Assembly: GCA_028288765.1 (NCBI GenBank)
Contig: JAQGHQ010000034.1
Coordinates: 1 to 35,127 of the forward strand
Direction: 5' to 3'
From: Gemmataceae bacterium
GTDB lineage: Bacteria; Planctomycetota; Planctomycetia; Gemmatales; Gemmataceae
Length of the DNA stretch: 35,127 bases
The position numbers were made by a program, and so were the translations under genes. This document shows, one piece after another, positions 8,187 to 16,801 of this stretch (positions are counted from its first letter, which is position 1; each line of letters begins with the position of its first letter). The notes beneath the pieces were generated by a model. The model saw nothing but the letters and a program-made list of their open reading frames with translations. It was not told where the DNA came from and did not search any database.

Positions 8187-9008
8187 CTATCGCGGCCGCC
8201 GCATCATCTTCCGGAGGATCTCGCTGGCCGCGTTCGACGTGTCCTCGCGGGTCGGGACGGCCTTCTTGGCCGCGGCGGCCTTCTCCTCCGCCTTGGCCTT
8301 CTCGGCCGCCGCCGCCGCCAGGTCGGGGAGTAGCACGTCCACCACGGTGCTCCCGCCGGGCACCTCGCCGTCGTCGATCCCGAGGAGCATTGCCGCGAGC
8401 CGGTCGTTATCGGCCTCGTCCATCGCCGCGGCCGCCGAACCAGGTTCGGCGGCTTCCGCCGCGCCCGCCGGTGTCGGACTTTCCTTCGACTCGGCCTTCG
8501 GCGCCGGCAGCTCTTTCATCCCCGGCTTGAGGGCCGGCGTCTCTTTCGACCCGGGAGTTGGTTTCGACGGGGCTTGCGGCATCGGGGTGGCGTCCCTCGT
8601 GCTGCCTTTAGGCCCGGCGGCCCCGGCGGTCGCGGCCCGGACCGCGGCGACGGCGGCGGCCGTCTCCGGGTTCATCTCCGGCAGCGGGGTGCCGTCTTCC
8701 TTCGCGGGGGTCGGCTCGATCCGGACCGTGAAGTCGAGTGGGCCGATTTTCAGCGAGTCGTTGTTCTTGAGGGTCCGTTCCTCGTCCCGCACGATCACGT
8801 CGTTCAGAAGGCTTCCGTTCGTGCTCCCGTAGTCCTTCAGGTATACCGCCCCGTCCCGGATGATCACCGCGCAGTGCTGCTTGCTGACGGCCTGGCTGGC
8901 CGGCCGCAGCTGGCACTGCGGGTCGCGGCCGATCAGGAATTGGGTTCCCACGATCGAGACGACCTTTCCCTGATGCACCCCCGATGCGACGACCAAACTC
9001 ACCTTCAT
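8187..9008 (-). CDS. FHA-domain protein with a low-complexity tail
   Basis: 273 residues. Residues 1 to about 100 form a forkhead-associated domain, a phosphothreonine-binding module: GRDPQCQL, SKQHC and GSTNGSLLN are the usual loop motifs, including the Arg, Ser and Asn that contact the phosphopeptide. After it comes a Pro/Lys/Glu/Ser-rich linker with short repeated pieces (KPGMKELPAPKAESKESP), then an Ala/Lys/Glu-rich helix and a basic end (RKMMRRPR). It probably docks onto partners phosphorylated by the Ser/Thr kinases abundant in planctomycetes; no kinase is nearby. Start ATG at 9008; the ribosome site is weak (GGCGGA). The terminator at 8127-8159 follows it. Confidence 0.82.
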   Translation of the reverse strand: MKVSLVVASGVHQGKVVSIVGTQFLIGRDPQCQLRPASQAVSKQHCAVIIRDGAVYLKDYGSTNGSLLNDVIVRDEERTLKNNDSLKIGPLDFTVRIEPTPAKEDGTPLPEMNPETAAAVAAVRAATAGAAGPKGSTRDATPMPQAPSKPTPGSKETPALKPGMKELPAPKAESKESPTPAGAAEAAEPGSAAAAMDEADNDRLAAMLLGIDDGEVPGGSTVVDVLLPDLAAAAAEKAKAEEKAAAAKKAVPTREDTSNAASEILRKMMRRPR

Positions 9009-9261
9009 GGATGGGTCCGCCTGTCGTTGGGTCACCCGCCTAGCGGGCTGGCGGCGGGGTTCGACAGTCCCGTCCGCGCACCTGATTCGTGATTCGAACG
9101 GTTTTGGCCCGGAAGTCGAACTCGTACCACGGCCGAAACGTACCAACTTGTCGCCGGGCTGTTGCCGGGCGTACGATTCACCCTAACCGCCGTCACGTCG
9201 GCCACGGGCGAGTCTCCGCGGGCAACTTTACCTAATCATAATAGCCACAAGGCTACGACCG

Positions 9262-10812
9262 ATGCAACATCTTGCTCGCGCGAAACTCTCGTTTCCCACC
9301 AGTCTATCATCCCGGTGGAGCTCCGGGCGGGGGACTGTCGCCGGGACAGTTCTTCTGGCCACTCTTTCGGCCGGCCTTGCCGGGTGCGGAGGGACGACCG
9401 AGGGGAATCACCAGCAGGGACAGACCGACCGGCCGCGAGCCGGCACCACGCTGACCGTAAGCTGCCCGGATGCCCGTCTTTCCGCCATCTTGTTCCCGAT
9501 GGCCAAAGTGTGGGCCGCCCGGACCGGGGCGAAGGTCGAGGTCACCACGGACCGGATGGCCCCGGGCGATGCGGTCGATGTGGGCGTCGTCGAGTTCGCC
9601 GACCTTGGGACCTGGGCGGACCGGGACGAGTTACTCCCGGTCCCGGCCGCCTTGAGAGACCCGGGGCACCCGTACCAGTGGTCGGCGGTGCTGGGCGTGT
9701 ACCGCGTGGAGCCGTTCGCCGGGTGGGGCGGCCAGCTCCTCGGTCTCCCACTTACCGGGACCGGGCACGTCATCGTATATCGGACCGATCGGTTCGAGGA
9801 CCCGCAGGCGAAACAGGCATTTCAGACGCGGTTCGGCCGTCCGCTTGCCGCCCCGACTACCTGGGAAGAGTTTGCGGACGTCGCAACGTTCTTCGCCGGG
9901 CGGGACAAGCGCCCGAGCCTGCCCCGGGTGCCGACGGACGCCGGGCCGCTCGCGGACGTGTTCTTCCGGGTCGCGGCGTGTTATGACCGGCCGGCGCTGA
10001 GCGACGCCGCCCCGGGTCGGGGGGGCGACGGGCCGGGCCGGCCGGAGTCGCTGGCCTTCCACTTCCGGCTGGACGACCCCCGCCCCCGGCTCGACACCCC
10101 CGCGTTCCGCGCGGCCGCCGCCTGGCTCGCCCGGGTCAGCGAGCCGGCCGGGCGACCGGCGGCCGGACCGGCCGATCCGGCCGCGGCTCTGGCCGAGGAC
10201 CGGGCGGTCCTCGCCGTCCTGTCGCTGGAAGACGTGGCTCGTCTGAAGCGCGGCGGAAAGGTCGCCGCCCGGTTCGGGATTGCCCCGCTGCCCGGGACGC
10301 GGTCGGTCGTGGACCCGGCGACCGGGGCCCTGATACCGACTGGCGCGAACTACATCCCGCACTTCGCCGGCGGGTGGATTGGGGTGGTGCGGAAGGGGTG
10401 CAAGAAGCCGGACGCGTCGTTCGACCTGCTGGCCGAACTCGGCGGCCCGCCCCGCAGCATGGAGGTGATCGCTGCCGGGGGGTATGGGCCGTTCCGGGAC
10501 GCGCATCTGGAGCCCGGGCAGGTGTTGGTGTGGCTCGGGTACGGGCTCGACGCGGAGCGGACGAAGACACTCCAGGACGCCCTGCGGCACTACGTTGGAA
10601 AGACGGTAAGGAACCCGACCTACGGGCTCCGCGGGCCGGACCACGCCGCCCTGACGGCGGCGCTGGGGGAGGAGTTGAGGAAGGTCGCGGCGGGTGAGGT
10701 CAAGCCGGAAGAGGGTGTGAAGCGGGCCGCGGCGGCGTGGGAAAAGGCGTCGGCCGGTATCCCGGCCGAGAAGCTCAAGGAGTGGCGTCGCCGCGCGGCC
10801 GGGCTGAACTGA
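9262..10812 (+). CDS. Extracellular solute-binding lipoprotein
   Basis: 516 residues. The N-terminus is a basic region, a hydrophobic core and a lipobox (LAGC, then GG), so it is probably lipid-anchored. The rest resembles the sugar-type periplasmic binding proteins of ABC importers: TLTVSCPDARLSAILFPMAKVWAARTGAKVEV is the usual opening, VDVGVVEFADL reads like the hinge strand, and TGTGHVIVYRTDRF matches the middle segment. No permease or ATPase gene lies next to it, so it is an orphan binding protein or serves a transporter elsewhere. Start ATG at 9262 with AAGG at 9249-9252. Divergent from the FHA gene, with a 253-base gap where I see no further gene. Confidence 0.75.
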   Translation: MQHLARAKLSFPTSLSSRWSSGRGTVAGTVLLATLSAGLAGCGGTTEGNHQQGQTDRPRAGTTLTVSCPDARLSAILFPMAKVWAARTGAKVEVTTDRMAPGDAVDVGVVEFADLGTWADRDELLPVPAALRDPGHPYQWSAVLGVYRVEPFAGWGGQLLGLPLTGTGHVIVYRTDRFEDPQAKQAFQTRFGRPLAAPTTWEEFADVATFFAGRDKRPSLPRVPTDAGPLADVFFRVAACYDRPALSDAAPGRGGDGPGRPESLAFHFRLDDPRPRLDTPAFRAAAAWLARVSEPAGRPAAGPADPAAALAEDRAVLAVLSLEDVARLKRGGKVAARFGIAPLPGTRSVVDPATGALIPTGANYIPHFAGGWIGVVRKGCKKPDASFDLLAELGGPPRSMEVIAAGGYGPFRDAHLEPGQVLVWLGYGLDAERTKTLQDALRHYVGKTVRNPTYGLRGPDHAALTAALGEELRKVAAGEVKPEEGVKRAAAAWEKASAGIPAEKLKEWRRRAAGLN

Positions 10813-10841
10813 GCCGGGGCCGGGCGGGTTCGGAATGGCAT

Positions 10842-10876
10842 GGGCCTGGCCGGTGGCCCGTGAGCCGGCCAGGCCC
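10842..10876. terminator. Bidirectional hairpin between convergent genes
   Basis: A perfect 12-bp stem: GGGCCTGGCCGG at 10842-10853 and CCGGCCAGGCCC at 10865-10876, with an 11-base loop. It lies between the stops of the solute-binding gene (plus) and the pilin gene (minus). No long T-run follows on either side, so termination is inferred from position and stem strength. Confidence 0.6.
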
Positions 10877-10886
10877 GCGCCGGCGG

Positions 10887-11090
10887 TCAGCTGCCGGTGG
10901 TCGGCGGCTTGATCGCGGACCCGACGTAGCTGAACGTCGAGTTCGTGTTCGACCCCAGGGCCGTGATGGCGGCGATGCAAACGACGACGATCAGGGCCAG
11001 CATGACCGCGTACTCGACGGCGGTCGGCCCGTCTTCCTTTTTCAGGAAGTTCACAACCCAGTCAGCGGTCCGGCGAGACAGGTTCTTCAT
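10887..11090 (-). CDS. Flp/Fap-type (type IVb) pilin
   Basis: 67 residues, typical of Flp pilins. A short basic leader is followed by EDGPTAVEYAVMLALIVVV: cleavage is expected after the Gly, leaving the family's Glu-Tyr pair near the start of the hydrophobic helix. The tail is short (NSTFSYVGSAIKPPTTGS). Such subunits build thin adhesive pili through the Tad machinery, but no tad, cpa or prepilin peptidase gene is in the window. I chose the ATG at 11090, which has GAGG about 7 bases upstream; the longer frame adds an unlikely arginine-rich stretch. Confidence 0.88.
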   Translation of the reverse strand: MKNLSRRTADWVVNFLKKEDGPTAVEYAVMLALIVVVCIAAITALGSNTNSTFSYVGSAIKPPTTGS

Positions 11091-11384
11091 GATGTACCCT
11101 CGGCGTTGGACAGGAAGGTTGGGCAAACTGAACGCCCAGCGCAAAGTAGGGCGATTTCTCCTGCGGAGCAAGAATTTGCCGGGCCCGCAACCTGCAATGA
11201 TGGGGTGATCGGGTCGTGTTGGCGGACGTATGGCGGCTGTGCCGAATCAGACGGTTGAATAGACAGGGCGACTGACCGGCACAGTTGCGGCAACCCGTGC
11301 GACCGCTCAGACCGACAGACCGGCCCGGATCGTCGTGTCAGTCGTCCAGGATGCGCGGGCGGGTCGCCCCGAGGAAATTGACCA

Positions 11385-11640
11385 TCAGTCAATCGTGTTG
11401 CCGGCGAAGTACCACCCGGCCGGGGTGCCGTCGCGGTCAAAGAACGGGAAGCAAACGCTTTCGCCGCGGTGGAGGTCGGCGTTGATTGGGGAGAGAGCTT
11501 GCCGCACCGCGGGCGAGTCCAGACGGTCCGACCCGCGATATTGGCGACGTCTGCTGGTGACAGGCGTTGGGCGATGTAAAAGTATGTTGTGTTCGAAACC
11601 CGGTCCACGACCAGCCGGGTCACGTCGAGGACGTTTCCGA
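11385..11640 (-). pseudogene. Frameshifted remnant of an unidentified gene
   Basis: Two overlapping minus-strand frames each hold half of what looks like one protein. One frame reads NVLDVTRLVVDRVSNTTYF and on to LSPADVANIAG. The next frame continues SDRLDSPAVRQALSPINADL and ends GWYFAGNTID, then a stop at 11385. Removing one base near 11533 in GCGGGTCGG joins them as IAGSDRLDSPAV. No start codon with a ribosome site is visible, and the 5' part runs into the repeat at 11691. I do not recognise the family. It could also be chance, but both halves have a protein-like composition unlike the surrounding shadows. Confidence 0.4.
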
Positions 11641-11690
11641 CCCCTCTCCGGTGTAGTTGTTTTGTCGAGATCCTCGGTCCGGCCTCGGTC

Positions 11691-11826
11691 TTCAACCCGA
11701 AGGGGTGGGACAGGATAGCCCCGGGCAACGCCCCAGGCGGCCGGGCGGGCCGGAAGAGGAAGGTCGATGGCCCGGGAACCCAGGGCGGTGCCCGGGGCTA
11801 TGTTGTCCCAGCCTTTCAGGCTGAAA
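11691..11826. repeat. REP-like palindromic element, inverted pair (copies 1 and 2)
   Basis: Copy 1 (11691-11737, plus) and copy 2 (11779-11826, minus) are the same roughly 47-base element in opposite orientation. Shared parts are TTCA.CC.GAA, then GGTGGGACA or GCTGGGACA, then ATAGCCCCGGGCA. Each copy can fold into consecutive small hairpins. The rest of 11091-11921 holds only the pilin upstream region and the remnant gene at 11385-11640; I see no intact gene there. Confidence 0.75.
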
Positions 11827-11921
11827 TCCCAGATCCGCCGATCGCTCGAGGATTTCGCCAAAGCACGGTGTAGTGGGAGATTTGGCGCAAGAGGGCGATC
11901 TGCCGCTACGGGCCGCCCGTG

Positions 11922-13367
11922 CTACCGGATCTCGGCCGGCATCTCCCCGCTGTAGCTCGCCCACAGCGCGTCGACCGGGTGGGCGCACCAGATCGTCGGG
12001 TCAACCTTCTTCAAATGCCGGGTGATCTGCATCAGACACCCGACGTTCCCGATGAACACCGCCCGGGCGCCGGTCGACGTGATGTTCGCCGTCTTTCGGT
12101 CCCCGAGCCGTTCGGCCATTTCCGGCTGGGTCAGGTTGTAGCTCCCGGCCGCCCCACAGCACAGCTCGCTCTCCGGCAGCGGGACCAGCTCCAGCCCCGG
12201 GATCATTTCCAACAGCTGCCGCGGCTGCTTGTAAATCTGCTGGGCGTGCCGGAGGTGGCAGGCGTCGTGGTAGGTCGCCCGGATCGGGACCGGGTGAGTC
12301 GGTTTGACCGGCCCGAGCTCCATCAGGAACTCGCTGACGTCCCGCACCTTGCTCTGCAGCCGGGCGGCGGCCTCGGCCTGCGGGGTGTCGTGCATCATGT
12401 GCGCGTAATCTTTGAGCTGTGCCCCGCACCCGGCGGCGTTAGTGATGACCGCGTCGAGCTTGGCGAAGTCGGGCAGCTGGTCGGCCCCGAACGCGGTGCA
12501 GTTCTTGGCCGCGAACGCCCGCGCCTCCGGCTCCGCCGCGGCGTGGTAGTGCAGCGCCCCGCAGCATACCTGGGTGCGGGGGATCCATACCTCGCACCCG
12601 TTCTTCTGGAGTACGCGGGCGGTGTTGAGGTTGGTCTCGGGGTACAGGGCGTCGGCGACGCACCCGAGGAACAAAGCCACCCGGGCCCGCGGCTTGCCCT
12701 CGGGTTCGAGCACCTCGGGGAGCTGGCCGTAGTGGGGCTTGAGGTCCGGGAGCATGTCCTTCATCGACCGGAAGGACTTTGGGATGAGCTGATCGGCCCC
12801 GGTCTTGCGGAGGAGCCAGTCGGCCCCGGTCCACTGCATCAGCCGGGCGGGGGCGAGGGACAGGCGGTTCGCCCACCGGTACGGGAAGACCTTGAACAGC
12901 AGGAACCGCTGGATGGCGTTGAGGGTCTGCGTCTGCCGGCCGGGCTCGATCTCGGCCATGTGTTCGCGGAACGGTTCGATCAGCCGGCCGTACTGCACCC
13001 CGGACGGGCAGGCGGTCTCGCACGCCCGGCAATTCAGGCACAGGTCGAGGTGCTGTTTCACCGAGTCGTCGAGCGGGAGGACGCCGTCGATCACCTGTCG
13101 CATGAGGTAGATCCGGCCACGGGGCGAGTCGGCCTCATTCCCGGTCTCAACGTAGGTCGGGCAGCTGGCGGTGCAGAGCCCGCAGTGGACGCAGTCGAGG
13201 AGGAGCTCGTAGTCGATCTTCGGGCCGTGCGACCCGTGCCCACAGGTGTGTGGCGGGGCCGGGACGGGGCCGCCGGTCGCGGTCGGGGCGGGGACTCCCG
13301 CCGACAGCACCGGGAGCGACGTCTTCTGGGCTTCGGAGTCGGTGAGGCCGGGGGTGGTGGAAGCCAT
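11922..13367 (-). CDS. glcF: Glycolate/lactate oxidase iron-sulfur subunit (GlcF-like)
   Basis: 481 residues. The protein passes electrons from the flavin subunits of glycolate (or D-lactate) oxidase to the membrane quinone pool. Two 4Fe-4S motifs are near the N-terminus: Cys 59, 62, 65, 69 and Cys 110, 113, 116, 120. Two CCG-type domains follow, ending in VCCGALHYHA and CCGAAGSYNLTQPEMAERLG. The first 50 residues form a Pro/Ala-rich extension not usual for GlcF. I prefer the ATG at 13367; a TTG at 13382 is possible and neither has a clear ribosome site. It lies 184 bases downstream of glcE with a REP-like pair between. No glcD gene is present here. Confidence 0.85.
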   Translation of the reverse strand: MASTTPGLTDSEAQKTSLPVLSAGVPAPTATGGPVPAPPHTCGHGSHGPKIDYELLLDCVHCGLCTASCPTYVETGNEADSPRGRIYLMRQVIDGVLPLDDSVKQHLDLCLNCRACETACPSGVQYGRLIEPFREHMAEIEPGRQTQTLNAIQRFLLFKVFPYRWANRLSLAPARLMQWTGADWLLRKTGADQLIPKSFRSMKDMLPDLKPHYGQLPEVLEPEGKPRARVALFLGCVADALYPETNLNTARVLQKNGCEVWIPRTQVCCGALHYHAAAEPEARAFAAKNCTAFGADQLPDFAKLDAVITNAAGCGAQLKDYAHMMHDTPQAEAAARLQSKVRDVSEFLMELGPVKPTHPVPIRATYHDACHLRHAQQIYKQPRQLLEMIPGLELVPLPESELCCGAAGSYNLTQPEMAERLGDRKTANITSTGARAVFIGNVGCLMQITRHLKKVDPTIWCAHPVDALWASYSGEMPAEIR

Positions 13368-13426
13368 ATTGGTGAGCGGCAACCGGGTGCCGATGGGATC
13401 GGGGTCGGGGTCGGTCCCGCGGATTC

Positions 13427-13525
13427 GGGCGTTGCCCCGGGCTCAGAGCTCGCAGCCCTTTGGACTGCAAACCAACCTTCAGCCCGAAGGGCTGGGACAG
13501 CATAGCCCAGGGCAACGCCCTGGGC
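13427..13525. repeat. REP-like palindromic element, inverted pair (copies 3 and 4) between glcE and glcF
   Basis: Copy at 13427-13470 (minus) and copy at 13478-13525 (plus) are the same element as at 11691-11826, here in diverging orientation. The plus copy contains AGCCCGAAGGGCT (13481-13493) and a perfect stem CCCAGGGC-AAC-GCCCTGGG (13506-13524). It fills most of the 184-base gap between the two oxidase genes, so it will be transcribed if they are one operon. Confidence 0.78.
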
Positions 13526-13551
13526 GACCTACACGGTGCTCGATGCCGTCC

Positions 13552-14793
13552 TCACACGTCCCCGAACAGCCGGCCGGGGTTGAACACGTCTTTCGGGTCG
13601 AGGGTCCGCTTGACGTGCCGCATGAGCTCGCGATCGCCACCCGGGCGGCCCCACACGGGGAGAGATTTCTTCCACGCGGTCGGGCACCGGCGGACGGTCA
13701 CGTTCCCGCCGCCCTCGGCCGCGATTGCTGATAACATGTTCAGCATGGCAGCGGCATCCCCCGCGGTCAAGTCGGCCACGACGTGCCCGGACACGATCCC
13801 GTTCAGGGCCTCCCCGCTGATGTGGAGGTCGGGATGCGATGCCCTTGCCGCGACGCAGAATGCCGCCGTCAGACTCGGCCGTACGTTCGCTTTGAACCCG
13901 AACCGCGATTCGTGCCCGCCCGTCAACTGGCCGGCGGCCGCGTCCGTGACCGTCTGAATAAGTGTCGTCGGGTTCGTGTCGCGGAGATGGTCGACGTCCG
14001 TGACCGATGCCCCCTTGAGCTCGCCGAAGAGCGTGGCGACTTGCCAGTCCACCGTCAGCTTTTTTTCCTCGAATAGCACGTCGAGCCACCACGGCCCCCG
14101 GCCGCGGGACTTTGCGTTCGTGGTCAAGTGGACTGCCTGCGGACGCGACCTCGATCCGTGCAGCAGGTCGAGAACTGCGGCCAGCGACTCGGCCTCACAC
14201 CCGAGACCGACGACCGCCGCCGCTTCCGGCCTCGGCTTCACCTTGAGGGTGAGTTGGGTGATGACCCCGAGCGTGCCGACCGCCCCGACCTGGAGCTTCA
14301 TCAGGTCGTACCCGGCGACGTTCTTGACCACCCGCCCGCCGGCCTTCACCTCCTGCCCCTCGTCCGTCACGAAGCTGATTCCGATGACGTAGTCCCGCAG
14401 AGTCCCGTACCCGAGCCGCCGCGGGCCGCTCTGGTTAAGAGCCACCGCGCCGCCGATCGTCGCCCGCTCCGGGTCCGCCACGTCGACCGGCAACCACTGG
14501 CCTTCGGCCGCGAGGGCTTCCTGGAGCTTCGCGACCGTGAGCCCGGCCCGGACCGTGATCGTCATGTCCCGGGCGGGGTAATCAATGATCTGGTCGAGGG
14601 CCGTCGTATCGACCGCGAACCCGGGTTTGATCGGGGGCAATCCCACGTCCAGCGTCGTGCGCCCGCCGACCGGGTACAGACCCTGGCCGGCGCCGGCCGC
14701 CTCGATCACGAGCGCGCCCAGTTCGGCCACGGACACGGGCCGGCGGACGGGCAGGAGGCCGAACTCGTCGAGCGAGATGGGAGAAGAGTCCAC
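13552..14793 (-). CDS. glcE: FAD-binding subunit of glycolate oxidase (GlcE-like)
   Basis: 414 residues from a GTG start at 14793. It is an FAD-binding type 4 (PCMH-fold) protein: LYPVGGRTTLDVG early on, then TIGGAVALNQSGPRRLGYGTLRDYV, and AGGRVVKNVAGYDLMKLQVGAVGTLGV, all typical of GlcE. The C-terminus ends LDPKDVFNPGRLFGDV, the usual closing motif of the family. In known complexes GlcD, GlcE and GlcF oxidise glycolate to glyoxylate. The start is uncertain: the open frame runs far upstream into the divergent glycosyltransferase gene and no Shine-Dalgarno is visible. The GTG sits just before the conserved region. Confidence 0.82.
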   Translation of the reverse strand: MDSSPISLDEFGLLPVRRPVSVAELGALVIEAAGAGQGLYPVGGRTTLDVGLPPIKPGFAVDTTALDQIIDYPARDMTITVRAGLTVAKLQEALAAEGQWLPVDVADPERATIGGAVALNQSGPRRLGYGTLRDYVIGISFVTDEGQEVKAGGRVVKNVAGYDLMKLQVGAVGTLGVITQLTLKVKPRPEAAAVVGLGCEAESLAAVLDLLHGSRSRPQAVHLTTNAKSRGRGPWWLDVLFEEKKLTVDWQVATLFGELKGASVTDVDHLRDTNPTTLIQTVTDAAAGQLTGGHESRFGFKANVRPSLTAAFCVAARASHPDLHISGEALNGIVSGHVVADLTAGDAAAMLNMLSAIAAEGGGNVTVRRCPTAWKKSLPVWGRPGGDRELMRHVKRTLDPKDVFNPGRLFGDV

Positions 14794-14991
14794 GGCGGGC
14801 CGGATACCGGGTGGGTGCGGGATAACCGTGGTGTTGTATGGGAACGGGGCGAGATGCCCATCTCCGAAGACCCGCACCGGCCGCACTCGAATTCCGCCCC
14901 TGCCTGAATGTTGTTCTACGCTTCGGACTGACGTTCCCTGCCTTCCGGAACCCGAGGGATGCTCGCGACCCACCAACGTTCGGTATCCGTC

Positions 14992-16683
14992 ATGAGGTAC
15001 GGGCTCGCGGTCGTTCTGGCGGCCGGGCTCGTCGCCGCGTTCTGGTGGCAGGGCGAGCGGTTCATTGCCGCCAACGGGCCGACGTTCGACGAGGCCGCCC
15101 ATCTCGCCGCCGGGTACTCGTACTGGACGACCGGCAGCTTCCGGATGAACCGGGAAGACCCGCCCCTGCTGAAACTGTGGTGGGCGCTCCCACTGGTCCT
15201 CGGCGAGCGGCCGCCGTTCCCGCACGACGTGGCCGCGGCGACGGGCCACGACCACTGGCATGTCGGGACGGTGCTCGTCTACGGGTCCGGCGTACCGCCC
15301 TCGGCTATGCTGACGCCCGCCCGGCGGATGAACCTGGCGGTCGGGTGCGGGGTGGTGCTGGTCGCGGGGTGGTGGGCCTTCCGGGCGTGGAAGAGTCCGC
15401 TTGCCGGGCTCGCGGCAAGTGCCTTCGCGGCGTTCGACCCGAACCTGCTCGCCCTGTCGTGCGTGCTCAGTACCGACGTCGGGCTCACGTTCTTCGCGCT
15501 CCTCACCTCCTACCTGCTCTGGGAGTACTCCGCTGCCGCATCCCGTCAGCTGCTGATCGCGGCCGGGGTGAGCTTGGGACTAATGGTCGGGTCGAAGCTC
15601 TCCGCGCTCGGGGTGGTCGCCGGGTTGGGGGTCGCGGGGGGACTGTTCGTCCTGCGGGGTGGGGTGCTCGCACTGCCGGGTGCGACCCCCCCCGGCGGGT
15701 GGACGACACGATCGCGACTTCGGGCCACACTGGACCTCGCGTTCCGGCTCGGAGTGATCGGGCTGGTGACGCTCGCCGCGACCTACGGATTCATTCACTT
15801 CGACGAGTGGGGCCGGGGGCTGAAATTCCAGCTCACCCGCGCCGGCCACGGCGACGGCCACTTCTACCTGTGCGGAGACCTGTCGCGAACCGGGTGGTAT
15901 CACTACTTCCTCGTGGCGCTGGCGGTCAAGCTCCCGCTCGGGTTGCTCGCGGCGAGCCTGGTCCCAGGGGTTTCACTCCTGGCTCTTCTCGGACGCCCCG
16001 ATGGGTCGACAAAACCCTCCCGCCTCCCGGTCTGGTTCGTCGTTCCGCCGCTGGTGTTCCTCGCCGCCGCCTCGTATTCGAGGGTCGATCTCGGTATCCG
16101 GGTGGTGCTACCGGCGGTCGCGTTCCTGTACGTTGTCGCGGCCGGACTCGCGGCCCCGGGGTGTGGCCGGGCCGTCAGGCTGATCCTGCTCGGCGGGTGC
16201 GTGGCATGGGCGGGCGTGTCAGGGTGGATCGCCGCCCCGCACCAGATCGCGTACTTCAACGAACTGAGCGGCGGTCCGGCCGGGGGGGTACGGGTCGTCG
16301 CAGATTCGAACGCGGACTGGGGACAGGATCTTCCGCAGTTGAAGGCGTACATGGACCGCGAAGGGATCGGGGCTGTGTACCTGTCGTACTTCGGCACCGA
16401 CCGGCCCGAAGCCTACGGCATCCGGTTTCAGCCGTTGCCGGGGTACGGCCGGGTCGGGCCTCCGGGCGGTGAGCTGACCCCGGTTGACGCCCCGCGGCAC
16501 GTCGTGGCGGTGAGTGCGAACAACCTCCTCGGCATCTACATCGCCGACCCGGACACGTTCGCGTGGCTCCGGACCCGCCCCCCGACCGCTATCCTCGGCG
16601 GAAGTATTTACCTGTTCGACCTGACCGCCGATCCGGACGCGATCCGCCGGCTCCGGGCCGTACCGGCGAACCCGGGGCGTTAG
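14992..16683 (+). CDS. GT-C fold membrane glycosyltransferase (PMT/ArnT-like)
   Basis: 563 residues, about ten or more membrane helices. The first extracytoplasmic loop has PTFDEAAHLAAGYSYWTTG and NREDPPLLK, which fits the acidic catalytic loop of GT-C enzymes that use polyprenyl-phosphate sugars. A soluble tail follows (DSNADWGQDLPQLKAYMDREG), a block I associate with planctomycete members. The acceptor is unknown; protein or envelope glycan is inferred. ATG at 14992 places the first helix directly after the start; ATG at 14959 is an alternative. Neither has a strong ribosome site. It is divergent from glcE and 118 bases before another glycosyltransferase. Confidence 0.75.
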   Translation: MRYGLAVVLAAGLVAAFWWQGERFIAANGPTFDEAAHLAAGYSYWTTGSFRMNREDPPLLKLWWALPLVLGERPPFPHDVAAATGHDHWHVGTVLVYGSGVPPSAMLTPARRMNLAVGCGVVLVAGWWAFRAWKSPLAGLAASAFAAFDPNLLALSCVLSTDVGLTFFALLTSYLLWEYSAAASRQLLIAAGVSLGLMVGSKLSALGVVAGLGVAGGLFVLRGGVLALPGATPPGGWTTRSRLRATLDLAFRLGVIGLVTLAATYGFIHFDEWGRGLKFQLTRAGHGDGHFYLCGDLSRTGWYHYFLVALAVKLPLGLLAASLVPGVSLLALLGRPDGSTKPSRLPVWFVVPPLVFLAAASYSRVDLGIRVVLPAVAFLYVVAAGLAAPGCGRAVRLILLGGCVAWAGVSGWIAAPHQIAYFNELSGGPAGGVRVVADSNADWGQDLPQLKAYMDREGIGAVYLSYFGTDRPEAYGIRFQPLPGYGRVGPPGGELTPVDAPRHVVAVSANNLLGIYIADPDTFAWLRTRPPTAILGGSIYLFDLTADPDAIRRLRAVPANPGR

Positions 16684-16801
16684 ATCCGGGGCGGGTTTCG
16701 GCGTCCCGGGCGCGTGGACCGGATCGCGAGGGCGGCCGAATTAGCCCCCGCGCGAAAGCCCGCCCCTCACCGCCGCCCAGGGTCTGCCTACAACACCCTT
16801 C

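Noticed and set aside
11087..11728. 213-codon minus-strand frame upstream of the pilin gene
   Set aside because: It runs through the repeat copy, the remnant gene and the pilin leader; only its middle part looks like protein, which I report as a frameshifted remnant.
13147..13515. Small frames over the repeat between glcE and glcF
   Set aside because: They translate the REP-like element (MLSQPFGLK-type peptides), a known kind of false gene call on such repeats.
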